Below are positions 58,101-64,000 of a stretch of DNA of 64,000 bases, one piece after another. Where the stretch lies: the NCBI RefSeq assembly GCF_018619435.1, contig NZ_JAHFZF010000008.1:62001-126000 (forward strand), given 5' to 3'. This DNA comes from Rhodoferax sp. U11-2br (GTDB lineage Bacteria > Pseudomonadota > Gammaproteobacteria > Burkholderiales > Burkholderiaceae_C). The translations under genes and the position numbers were made by a program. Each line of letters begins with the position of its first letter. The stretch's first letter is position 1. Below the pieces are notes generated by a model, which was not told the DNA's origin, did not search any database, and saw nothing but the letters and a program-made list of their open reading frames with translations.

Positions 58101-58239
58101 GGGCATTGTGGTGATCGGCGGGCTGCTGACCTCCACCGCGCTGAGCTTGCTGGTGATCCCGGTGGTGTTCACCTATGTGGATGATCTGCTGCTGTGGCTA
58201 CGCAAACATCTCAAGCGCAGGCACCATGCAGCTACTTAA
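55168..58239 (+). CDS. RND efflux transporter permease (HAE1 family)
   Basis: A 1023-aa inner membrane proton-driven pump of the AcrB/MdtBC type. The N-terminus is MNISSWSIRNPVPAILLF. The family motif FPDLDLPTIVV is present, as is the proton-relay DD in LVVGVLVDDAIVEVENIVRH (TM4). TM10-12 (GLLMLMGIVTKNSILLVEYAVV) also match. The substrate is unknown. ATG 55168 overlaps the adaptor stop (ATGA). The 3' end runs into a copy of the dispersed repeat. Confidence 0.95.
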   Translation: MNISSWSIRNPVPAILLFIILTGAGLFGLHKLGIQNFPDLDLPTIVVSATLEGAAPAQLETEVARKIEDKLASIAGVDHVTTTITDGAASISVSFDIDKDSEVALNEVRNAVDSARADLPTEMAAPVVSKLTHSSGALLTYTVAAPNLSESDLSWFVDNDISKALLSVKGVGSITRIGGLEREMHVTLDAARMAGLGVTAGSVSSQIKAVQTDASGGRGIVGGSNQSVRTLGRLDQPEQLAALAIPVTTATTTSVATSVRLDQIATVSDTSEERFAFAALNGKPVVGFQVLRQIGSSEVSVAAAVRAAVKTFSANHPQVQITEVIETVTPTQENYDGSMHLLYEGAVLAVVVVWLFLRDWRATFVSAVALPLSIIPTFIVMYLLDYSLNLITLLSLSLVVGVLVDDAIVEVENIVRHLRMGKTPRQAAMEAADEIGLAVVATTFTLVAVFLPTAFMSGIPGKFFRQFGITCSVAVLASLLVARLLTPMMAAYILKPSPAHEEKDGPIMRRYLAMVHWCQTHRSITMLLAGLFFIGSISLVPLLSTSFIGASDNAQTTISLTLPPGSTLDQTRAAAVQAQELISGMPEVTQVFTIIGDTTSDASSSTVNEASLTVSLTPRGSRARSQADMENAIRQALRALPGTRVGVMGMGNGQSLDVTLASDDAVALNQATAAVIKDLRTLQGIGNITDSSSLQRPEIHVRPDPARMAEQGVTTEALASVVRVATYGDYATNLAKFNLPQRQIAIRVRFDDSVRSNLDAIGQLRVAGRTSAVPLAAVADLSLGGGPSQVARLDRMRNVTLSIELGNLSTGDVNKMVQALPSIKNLPSGVQQIATGDAQRMTELFTSFGGAMLIGILCIYGVLVLLFHDFMQPATILAALPLSIGGALLALLITGSGFSMSSVIGLLMLMGIVTKNSILLVEYAVVAYHEKGMSRYDALVDACHKRAQPILMTTIAMVAGMLPIALGIGTDPSFRGPMGIVVIGGLLTSTALSLLVIPVVFTYVDDLLLWLRKHLKRRHHAAT

Positions 58240-58300
58240 ACCGTAGCTTCTGGCCCTTATTTAATAAGGGCTTGAGGCCTATTTCTTATAAATATAGGTA
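58230..58300 (+). repeat. Dispersed palindromic repeat, copy 7
   Basis: A well-preserved copy: CAGCTACTTAAACCGTAGC, then TTCTGGCCCTTAT (stem GCCCTTAT at 58253-58260), loop TTA, ATAAGGGC (58264-58271), TTGAGGCCTATTTCTTATA. The perfect 8-bp stem and the AGGCCTATTT block match copies 1 and 2. It starts inside the last codons of the RND gene, which ends at 58239. Confidence 0.75.
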
Positions 58301-58333
58301 ACAGACCTTGCAGGAAAAGCTTCTGCAAGGAAC

Positions 58334-58361
58334 AAAAAAAGCCAGCCCGAAAAAGCGGGCT
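58334..58361 (-). terminator. Intrinsic terminator of the PL2 lyase gene
   Basis: On the minus strand AGCCCG-CTTTTT-CGGGCT gives a 6-bp GC-rich stem (58344-58361), followed by GGC and a run of seven T (58334-58340). It lies about 20 nt after the stop of the lyase gene, a canonical Rho-independent terminator. Confidence 0.8.
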
Positions 58362-58381
58362 CCTGCTTGGCCGCAAAGCGC

Positions 58382-60031
58382 TCAGGCCACCGTCAGCGGG
58401 TAGATGTCCTTGATGTCCAGGATGTTCTTCTTGCTGCCATCTTCGATCTGGATATCGCCATGGATGTAGCCACCTTGCGAGCGAAAGCCCGGCACCAGCT
58501 CGGGGCAGCCACGCTCAGTAGCGATCAGGGTCAACAAGGCGAGTGCATCGGTGTCGTCAAAACGGCAATGGATATGTTTCTCGCTGGGCACAAACATGCC
58601 GCGGTGGGCATGTTGCGCCATGATCCGCTCGCCAATGCTCTTGGCCAGCGCCAGGTAGGCCGGGGCTTGCGTCGCGCGGGCGACTTCAAGCACAGCAAAC
58701 AGCAAGATGGCGTCAGCCTGGCTAGCCACCAGAGGCGCCTTGGATGCAGCCGGGTCAGTGGCATGCCATTCACCCAGGCCAAAATGGCGCGCCATCGCCA
58801 CCACATGCTGCCAGAGTGATGCGCGCCCGGTCATGGCCCAGGCCGTCACGGTGGACAGGAAAACGATGGTGTTGATCGGCTTGCGCTCAAACACCCAGCC
58901 CTTTTTGCCGTAGAAGCCCCGACGTGGGAACACTTGCCCGGTCAGGTCCTTGCCATCAGCAAACATCGGCTTGATCTGGTTGGTTTCTGGCACATAGGCG
59001 TAGCGCAGCCAGGCATCCAGGCCGTCGACAGCCCATTGTTTGAGCTGCTCGCCCTTGGCGCCGAGCTGGCGGGCCAGCGTGAGCTGGGCCAGGGTGGCGT
59101 CACCGTAGATGCCCTCCGGGCCATTCATGGCGTCCGGGTCCATCTTGAACAGCACCCAGGCTTCCTGGGCCACATCGCCATACTCCGGGCCAAACTGGCG
59201 CTGGGCACGGTCACCGTAGAAGGAGTAGGTGAACTGTGGATGGTTCTCGTCGGTTGGCGCCTCTTCACGCTTGACCGGGCGGTTGAACTGGTAACAGCCC
59301 AGACCGGTTGCCGGGTAACGGCTGCGCACATATTGCCAGGCCATAAACTCGGCCCAATCGAGCGCTTTTTCCTCACCCGGCACCCGCTGGCCGAGCAAAC
59401 CGGCGCCGTAGATCAGGTCATTGCCGATGTTCACAAAGGACAGCCCCTTGGCTTCGCGCAGGATCTCCAGATCGCGATGCATCGGCTTGTCCCAGAAGCC
59501 TGCTGCTGGCAAGGGCCTGCCGTAGCTGCCGTGGCGCGTGAGTTCGAGGGTGTCCCAGTTGTCAATATGGCAGTTCCACTCGGCCTTGATGAGTTTTGCG
59601 GTGGCTTGCGGGTCAACCTCGAACATCAGCTCGTAGAACGGGTAATGGTGCTTGATCTCATGCACCTTGTTTTTGCCTTCGGGGCCGACGGTATCGAGCG
59701 TCTTGAGGTCCAGGAAACAATGCCCACCCCAGGTCAGCAGCCCCGAAGCGTCCGCGTGGTCAAAATGCCAGCGGATCGCATCCATCGCCGCTTGTTTGTA
59801 CTTGCCATCACCGCTCAAAGCCGAGAGTGCAGACAAAGTGCGAAACAGGTTTTGCTGGGAGGCCAGGTTAGAAGGCTCCCAGTCGGTGCCTTCCATGTTG
59901 CGCCACTTCACCGGCTCACCGGTGAAGGTGTTCATGCCGTCAAAGAACAAGGGGGTGCCGTGATAAGGATCGCGGTAGGTGTTGAGGATGGTGTCAGCGT
60001 AGCGGCGGATGTAGTCAAGCATGGTATTCAT
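58382..60031 (-). CDS. Family PL2-like pectate lyase
   Basis: A 549-aa protein without signal peptide, so expected in the cytoplasm. The pattern GGHCFLDLKT, VHEIKHHYPFYELMF and ELTRHGSYGR resembles family 2 polysaccharide lyases (Pectate_lyase_2), an (alpha/alpha)-barrel class that cleaves oligogalacturonates by beta-elimination with a Mn-type metal. From memory of Yersinia YePL2A, the metal ligands are H109, E130 and H172 and the catalytic base is R171; here H104, E125, H167 and R166 occur with a constant offset of five, which supports the call. N-acylglucosamine epimerase-like folds are an alternative but usually ~400 aa. AGGA lies 8 nt before the ATG. Confidence 0.75.
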   Translation of the reverse strand: MNTMLDYIRRYADTILNTYRDPYHGTPLFFDGMNTFTGEPVKWRNMEGTDWEPSNLASQQNLFRTLSALSALSGDGKYKQAAMDAIRWHFDHADASGLLTWGGHCFLDLKTLDTVGPEGKNKVHEIKHHYPFYELMFEVDPQATAKLIKAEWNCHIDNWDTLELTRHGSYGRPLPAAGFWDKPMHRDLEILREAKGLSFVNIGNDLIYGAGLLGQRVPGEEKALDWAEFMAWQYVRSRYPATGLGCYQFNRPVKREEAPTDENHPQFTYSFYGDRAQRQFGPEYGDVAQEAWVLFKMDPDAMNGPEGIYGDATLAQLTLARQLGAKGEQLKQWAVDGLDAWLRYAYVPETNQIKPMFADGKDLTGQVFPRRGFYGKKGWVFERKPINTIVFLSTVTAWAMTGRASLWQHVVAMARHFGLGEWHATDPAASKAPLVASQADAILLFAVLEVARATQAPAYLALAKSIGERIMAQHAHRGMFVPSEKHIHCRFDDTDALALLTLIATERGCPELVPGFRSQGGYIHGDIQIEDGSKKNILDIKDIYPLTVA

Positions 60032-60397
60032 GGCGGTTTTCCTGGAACTGAAATACCGACAAAACGACGGACAGGAATTTCAACCGCATTGGCTGAAGTA
60101 TGGCATGGGTCTCAGGTGTGAAATCAGTGTGGGTAGCCGAAGTTCGGGCTGGCCTAACCATGAAGACAACACATAGATCCAGGTCAAGTCTGAAGAATGT
60201 CGCGAGCCCGCCAAACCTCGACCAGATCAAACAAAGTGCATTCACTACCCGAAGGTCGGCAAAAACAGCATCAAACCACCCTGTTTTGACACGCCCCGCG
60301 ATTACCATCGGCGCCCCGCAAACGGCGGCAACCTGCCGCTGTGCGCCAATTTTTAGCCTTTAATCGCCCCGCTTACCGGAGCCCCCACCACCACACT
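60032..60397. other. Divergent spacer between lyase and radical SAM genes
   Basis: 366 nt with no credible gene on either strand. It should contain promoters for the two divergent genes. TTGACA at 60287-60292 lacks a -10 at the right distance. I looked for a short precursor-peptide gene for the radical SAM enzyme and saw none with a ribosome-binding site. Confidence 0.5.
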
Positions 60398-61585
60398 ATG
60401 CACACCGAGACACCGATCCACTTTGTCCCCCACGCCGCCACAACAGATGTACACCAGTCCGATACCAACCCGATTGTGGGCGGCCGGGTGGAACTGCAAT
60501 TGCTCACCACCCTCAAATGCAACCTCAAATGCAGCTATTGTTCGCTGGGGGTTGGCGATATGCTGGGTTCGCAGGTCCATGTGGCGTACGACATTGAGCA
60601 GCTCAGCGCTTTTGTGGCGCAACACCTGAAGGGCAAGGAAATCTATGTCACCTTCTACGGCGGCGAGCCCACGCTGAACAAGAAGCTGATGCTCGAAGTG
60701 ATGCAGCGTTTCCCGAGCTTTCGCTTCCAGTTGCAGACCAATGCCACGCTGATCGACAACCTGCCCGAGTGGGCGCTGAACCGCCTGTCCAATGTGCTGG
60801 CCTCCATCGACGGCGGCGAATCCACCACCGACGGATACCGTGGCAAGGGCATCTACCGCCAGGTGGTGAAAAACCTCAAGGAAGTGCGCGACCACATCGG
60901 CGGCTCGGTCACCGCCCGCGTCACCTGGGGCAACCCCGACACCTGCTTTGAGGAACTGGACCAGCTGGTGGCCGAAGGCGCCCCGTTTGACTACCTGTAC
61001 TGGCAGTTTGTGGCCGACGAGATGTATGCCGGCGACTCGGTTGCCAAACGCAAGGCGGTGCTGGTGCAGTTGATCGACAAGTTCTTCTCCCGCACCGATC
61101 TGCTCTACCCGCTGATCCCGCTGATGGGCATGGTGCGCAACAAACTCTTCCCCACACGGGCGCTGGAGCTGTACGCCGGGGCCAGCCAGTGCCGCGTCTC
61201 TACCCACCTGCTCAACGTCATGCCCAACGGCGAGATCTATCCCTGCCCCGACATGATGTACGACCCGGCCATGAAGATGGGCGACATCAAGGCCAACTGG
61301 CTCAAGAAGAGCCCGCTGCAACAAGACCCGGCCATGCCCTGCCACGACTGCGAAGCCTTTGCCTGGTGCCGCGGCAACTGCATGAAAAACATGCACCGGG
61401 GTTATGTGACCAATGACCTGCAGTACCGCAGCAACGTGGTCGAACCCATTTGTGAACTGATTCGTTTCATGGGCCAGGAAATCGACAAGCGCAACCCACA
61501 GGCCTGGTTCGAGCAGCTCAGCCTGCCCGTGCGCAAACAGATCATGGACTGCGAGGTCTACGAGTACGTTGAGGTCATGCCTTAA
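60398..61585 (+). CDS. Radical SAM/SPASM domain enzyme
   Basis: A 395-aa radical S-adenosylmethionine protein. The cluster motif C41-x3-C45-x2-C48 lies in LKCNLKCSYCSLG, and YGGEPTLNKK is the SAM-binding GGE. A complete C-terminal SPASM domain holds C265, C283 (IYPCPD), C315, C318, C324, C328 (CHDCEAFAWCRGNC) and C352, enough for two auxiliary [4Fe-4S] clusters. Such enzymes mature peptides or proteins (for example sulfatase and RiPP precursors). No precursor peptide, transporter or sulfatase gene is nearby, so the substrate is unknown. The start ATG 60398 has no clear ribosome-binding site. Confidence 0.9.
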   Translation: MHTETPIHFVPHAATTDVHQSDTNPIVGGRVELQLLTTLKCNLKCSYCSLGVGDMLGSQVHVAYDIEQLSAFVAQHLKGKEIYVTFYGGEPTLNKKLMLEVMQRFPSFRFQLQTNATLIDNLPEWALNRLSNVLASIDGGESTTDGYRGKGIYRQVVKNLKEVRDHIGGSVTARVTWGNPDTCFEELDQLVAEGAPFDYLYWQFVADEMYAGDSVAKRKAVLVQLIDKFFSRTDLLYPLIPLMGMVRNKLFPTRALELYAGASQCRVSTHLLNVMPNGEIYPCPDMMYDPAMKMGDIKANWLKKSPLQQDPAMPCHDCEAFAWCRGNCMKNMHRGYVTNDLQYRSNVVEPICELIRFMGQEIDKRNPQAWFEQLSLPVRKQIMDCEVYEYVEVMP

Positions 61586-61689
61586 GGTGCCTCTTCGCAG
61601 AAGCGGGCCATCCACGTGGCCCACAATCAAGCTGTCGCACTCGATTGAACACAAAAGAGCTGCTTAGCCATATCAGGACCTACGCGGCT

Positions 61690-61708
61690 TGCTACTGAGT
61701 CAGTAGCA
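61690..61708. terminator. Palindrome, possible bidirectional terminator
   Basis: TGCTACTGA-g-TCAGTAGCA is a perfect 9-1-9 inverted repeat. As an RNA hairpin it would have a 6-bp stem TGCTAC/GTAGCA with a 7-nt loop, followed on the plus strand by TTTTCGGG. It lies 105 nt after the radical SAM gene. Both a weak terminator and a protein-binding site are possible. Confidence 0.35.
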
Positions 61709-61724
61709 TTTTCGGGTGGTCAAC

Positions 61725-61931
61725 TCACTTGCATGTGGGCGGCGCATCGACGTTGTTGGCGTGCGCCATCTCGGCGGCCATACCGAAGCTTTCACCCGGC
61801 GTGGGTGTCAGCGATGCCGAAGATGTGCGGCCCACGGCTGGCAGCACCAGGTCGTAAGTTTGTGAATCATGTACCTTCGCACCCTTTTCTGCTGGCACAA
61901 CGGAGACTTGCGCCTGGCCCAGCGCTAAGCC
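61725..61931 (-). pseudogene. Possible gene remnant or unannotated small frame
   Basis: A 68-codon open frame with no start codon near its beginning. It reads protein-like segments such as GQAQVSVVPAEKGAKVHD and SQTYDLVLPAVGRTSSA, and ends in APPTCK. It is in the same direction as jetD and starts about 60 nt after its stop. I do not recognise the family. It could be the truncated 3' end of a gene interrupted when the defence genes arrived, or chance. Confidence 0.25.
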
Positions 61932-61989
61932 CTAGCAACGTCCATCAAAGCTCAACAAGGTCAGAACCTCGCATGTCATACCGGGTACT

Positions 61990-63180
61990 TCATGGACCCG
62001 AAAACGGTGCCAGTGGTACCCAAGCAGCAATGGCTTGCGCAACGAGGTGGGCAGGAAGAAACTCTTGCTCCAGGCGGCCGCGTTGTTGTGTGCGCAGATA
62101 CAGGTCCAGTGCTTGCTCTGAAGGTGCCAAGGCATTGGCCAGTGACTGTGGGGCATGTACCGGTTCGGGCACCGCCAAGTGTGCGTGCGTGTCAAACGTT
62201 TGGCGATCCATCAGCAGTACAAGCAAACCGGGGAGGAGTGCCCGAGCATGCGCGAGCATGGCCAGACCCCAGGTATCAAGATCACCCCAATAGGCAACGC
62301 TACGCTCCTGTAGCCATGGGGCGCTCAACCAGGACAGGTTCAGACCACTGCCGAGGACGGCGATGGTGTCTGGCACGGGCGTGGGTAATTGGTGCAGGCA
62401 ACGTTCGTTTTCCACCAGCAAAATGCGGCGACCAGGCACGGCGCAGGTTTGCAGCTCGGTGGTGGTGACACGCTGGCGGCGAAACGGTAGCAGTCCCTCG
62501 GCCAGGGGGGCCACCAGTACCCAGTGCTCGCCCTCGGGGCTGGCATCCAGGAACGCGGTCAAGCCTTGGCGACTGGCCTCTCCCTCGAAAAGCTCATCAA
62601 GCAGGGCTTTAAGCACCCCATCATGGCGCTCGAAGAATTTGCTGTCGTTTCCTGCCAGTGCCAGCGCGCGCAGCGGTCGGCCTTGGGCGCAGCCGGGCTC
62701 CAATTGCAGCGCAATGCGGGTGGCAGTGACGATTTGATCGGCTGACAGATGCCGCCACAGCGCCAACCTGCGCAGCAACAGGGCATGAAAACGCATGTCC
62801 ACTTGGGGCAGTACGCTGGTCAGGGCACGGTAGTCCGCGCTGGCTTGCGTGCCGCAGCCATCGGCATGCTGCTCAAAGGCCGCAGCGCAGTCCGAGGGGC
62901 GCAAGACCCAGTGGGTGGGCACGTCAATGGGCGTTGCGCCACCGCGGTACTGGCGTGCCGTCCACTCCACCTGACCGGGACCCTGCGTGGCAACGGCACG
63001 CCACTGCTGTAAGTGCTGGCGCACGGCGGCGCTGTCATCTCGAAAACTGAGCGCACCGGGCTCACCGATGGGGAGTCGCAACGGCCAAGCCTGCGGGTTG
63101 CGCAGCAGGTGCTGTTCGCGCCAGTCACCGCGCTGCCATTGGCGCACAAGCTGGTTGGCAAGTTGGCGGGGAGATTTCAT
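61990..63180 (-). CDS. jetD: Wadjet defence protein JetD (TOPRIM-type nuclease)
   Basis: JetD is the nuclease of the Wadjet system, which cleaves plasmid DNA detected by the JetABC SMC complex. This 396-aa protein shows the DUF3322 N-terminal part (SPRQLANQLVRQWQRGDWRE) and the DUF2220/TOPRIM C-terminal part. The acidic residues are in ILLVENERCL (E257, E259) and the DxD in YWGDLDTWGLAMLAHAR (D300, D302). ATG 63180 starts the gene, 42 nt after jetC, in the usual jetA-B-C-D order. Length is near that of known JetD proteins. Confidence 0.88.
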   Translation of the reverse strand: MKSPRQLANQLVRQWQRGDWREQHLLRNPQAWPLRLPIGEPGALSFRDDSAAVRQHLQQWRAVATQGPGQVEWTARQYRGGATPIDVPTHWVLRPSDCAAAFEQHADGCGTQASADYRALTSVLPQVDMRFHALLLRRLALWRHLSADQIVTATRIALQLEPGCAQGRPLRALALAGNDSKFFERHDGVLKALLDELFEGEASRQGLTAFLDASPEGEHWVLVAPLAEGLLPFRRQRVTTTELQTCAVPGRRILLVENERCLHQLPTPVPDTIAVLGSGLNLSWLSAPWLQERSVAYWGDLDTWGLAMLAHARALLPGLLVLLMDRQTFDTHAHLAVPEPVHAPQSLANALAPSEQALDLYLRTQQRGRLEQEFLPAHLVAQAIAAWVPLAPFSGP

Positions 63181-63222
63181 ACGCTCTCAAAAACATAGTT
63201 GTATACGCATTAACTAAGAGGG

Positions 63223-64000
63223 TTAGATGTCATTTTGATGCTTAACCTGCCGTTGCTGCGCCCGCGCGTCGATTTCCTGCCAGCTCAGGGATGCGAGTGT
63301 GGCCTGGCGGCCCAGACGGTGCACCAGCACGGCGCTGCGCGTGTGGTTGCGCAGCAAGCGCAGCTCCTTGTTGGGGGTGACAAAGAGGGCGTGCAGCCCG
63401 AACTGGCGCAGCGCCTCGATGATGCGCGCGGCCACGGCCTGCGAGCTTTTGGAGAACGCCTCATCGAGCACGATGCTGGCAAACAGCGGCTGGCTACGCC
63501 CCTGTGGACACAGCGCGTAACTCAGCGAGGCGGTGAGCACATAGCTGGCGATGATTTCCTTCTCACCCCCGCTACCGCCTTGGGAGCCGGTTCGCCGCTC
63601 CAGCACCTGCTGACTTTTGCGATCCAACACATGAACCGCAAACTGCAAGCGGTAGCGTGCGTCCAGCAACGCCTGGGCTGCCTTGGTGCGGCGGTTGGTG
63701 GCATGCTCGCGCAGCAAGGCCACCATGGTTTGCAGCGCCCGGTAGTGGCTCTGCCCACCGTCGTCTCGCAGGCGTTCGCTGCGCAGTTGCGCCAGGGTCT
63801 TGTGCAGGTCTTGCAACACAGGATGGACAACGGGCTGTGGCGCCAATTGCAGGTAGCGCCCCTGCTGGAAGTCCACACGGGCCAGGGTGTCGTTGAGCCG
63901 GTCCAGCCGTTCGGTGATTTCCGCCACCTGAGCATCGATGCCCGATAGCAGCGTGCTCACGCCCTGGTCAGACGCGGCGTTGAGGTAGTCCTGAAAGCGC
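63223..64000 (-). CDS. jetC: Wadjet defence protein JetC, SMC/MukB-like ATPase (3' part, cut by window)
   Basis: Partial: the frame runs off the right edge at 64000 without a start codon. About 258 C-terminal residues are visible: a coiled-coil return arm (VAEITERLDRLNDTLARVDF), the ABC signature SQGGSGGEKEIIASYVLT and Walker B FASIVLDEAFSKS. The sequence before them (FQDYLNAASDQGVSTLL) is also JetC-like. JetC is the SMC-like motor of the Wadjet complex. Its N-terminal Walker A, jetB and jetA should lie beyond the window. Confidence 0.88.
   Translation of the reverse strand, partial: RFQDYLNAASDQGVSTLLSGIDAQVAEITERLDRLNDTLARVDFQQGRYLQLAPQPVVHPVLQDLHKTLAQLRSERLRDDGGQSHYRALQTMVALLREHATNRRTKAAQALLDARYRLQFAVHVLDRKSQQVLERRTGSQGGSGGEKEIIASYVLTASLSYALCPQGRSQPLFASIVLDEAFSKSSQAVAARIIEALRQFGLHALFVTPNKELRLLRNHTRSAVLVHRLGRQATLASLSWQEIDARAQQRQVKHQNDI

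Larger units (their letters stand above)
61586..61989. other. Gene-poor spacer left of the Wadjet genes
   Basis: 404 nt between the radical SAM gene and jetD. It contains a 9-1-9 palindrome (61690-61708) and a short open frame without a start codon (61725-61931). Otherwise I see nothing recognisable. It may mark the boundary of the defence segment. Confidence 0.5.

Noticed and set aside
58382..60031. N-acylglucosamine 2-epimerase
   Set aside because: The protein is ~150 aa longer than that family, and the His/Glu/Arg-His spacing fits PL2 better.
60032..60397. Short precursor peptide for the radical SAM enzyme
   Set aside because: Short frames exist, but none has a ribosome-binding site, a leader/core pattern or residues suited to known modifications.
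60353..61654. 433-codon open frame on the minus strand opposite the radical SAM gene
   Set aside because: It is a His/Gln/Val-rich shadow of a GC-rich gene. The plus-strand frame has intact radical SAM and SPASM motifs, and both cannot be real here.

Overview
The window looks like a chromosomal segment of a betaproteobacterium of the order Burkholderiales, most like Comamonadaceae (Rhodoferax/Polaromonas-type). This rests on the gene order ndk-rlmN-pilF-rodZ-ispG-hisS-yfgM-bamB-der-hfq-hflX-hflK-hflC-DUF2065-hisZ-purA, the odhA-odhB-odhL order, protein-level resemblance, and a family of short palindromic intergenic repeats that I associate with that family. Assignment to a genus is inference.

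Region 1 (1-15.8 kb, all minus strand) is one long, tightly packed housekeeping operon of sixteen genes running from ndk to purA. Several neighbours overlap by 1 to 23 nt, and several starts are GTG. It covers nucleotide metabolism (ndk, purA), RNA and ribosome work (rlmN, der, hflX, hfq), histidine (hisS, hisZ), isoprenoids (ispG), the envelope (bamB, yfgM, rodZ, pilF) and membrane proteolysis control (hflKC).

Region 2 (15.9-20.9 kb) holds rluB-scpB and rluD on the minus strand, then the divergent pair bamD and a PP2C-type phosphatase on the plus strand. The 5' ends of rluD and bamD lie only about 14 nt apart.

Region 3 (20.5-30.7 kb, minus) is central metabolism: zapE and a small secreted coiled-coil protein, the 2-oxoglutarate dehydrogenase genes (sucA, sucB, lpdA), a propionyl-CoA synthetase (prpE) and an isochorismatase-fold hydrolase.

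Region 4 (30.9-46.3 kb) is signalling and accessory. It has four GGDEF proteins with different sensory inputs: tandem periplasmic solute-binding domains, two different membrane domains, and duplicated PAS-like domains. It also has a CheX-type phosphatase / response regulator / membrane coiled-coil trio, a secreted NlpC/P60 hydrolase, a YccS-like FUSC protein, a MazG-like protein, LdhA, a DUF1993 protein, and a DoxX-like protein facing a TetR regulator across a perfect 17-11-17 inverted repeat.

Region 5 (46.4-58.2 kb) has a probable Fur-controlled minus-strand import operon: two paralogous binding proteins, a FecCD-type permease, an ATPase, a pseudoazurin-like cupredoxin and an MFS transporter. 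Divergent from it is a complete tripartite RND efflux operon.

Region 6 (58.3-64 kb) carries a family PL2-like pectate lyase, an orphan radical SAM/SPASM enzyme, and at the right edge jetD plus the 3' part of jetC of a Wadjet anti-plasmid defence system cut by the window end. I found no tRNA, rRNA, CRISPR array or insertion sequence. At least seven copies of one ~60-nt palindromic repeat are scattered between genes from 22 kb to 58.3 kb.
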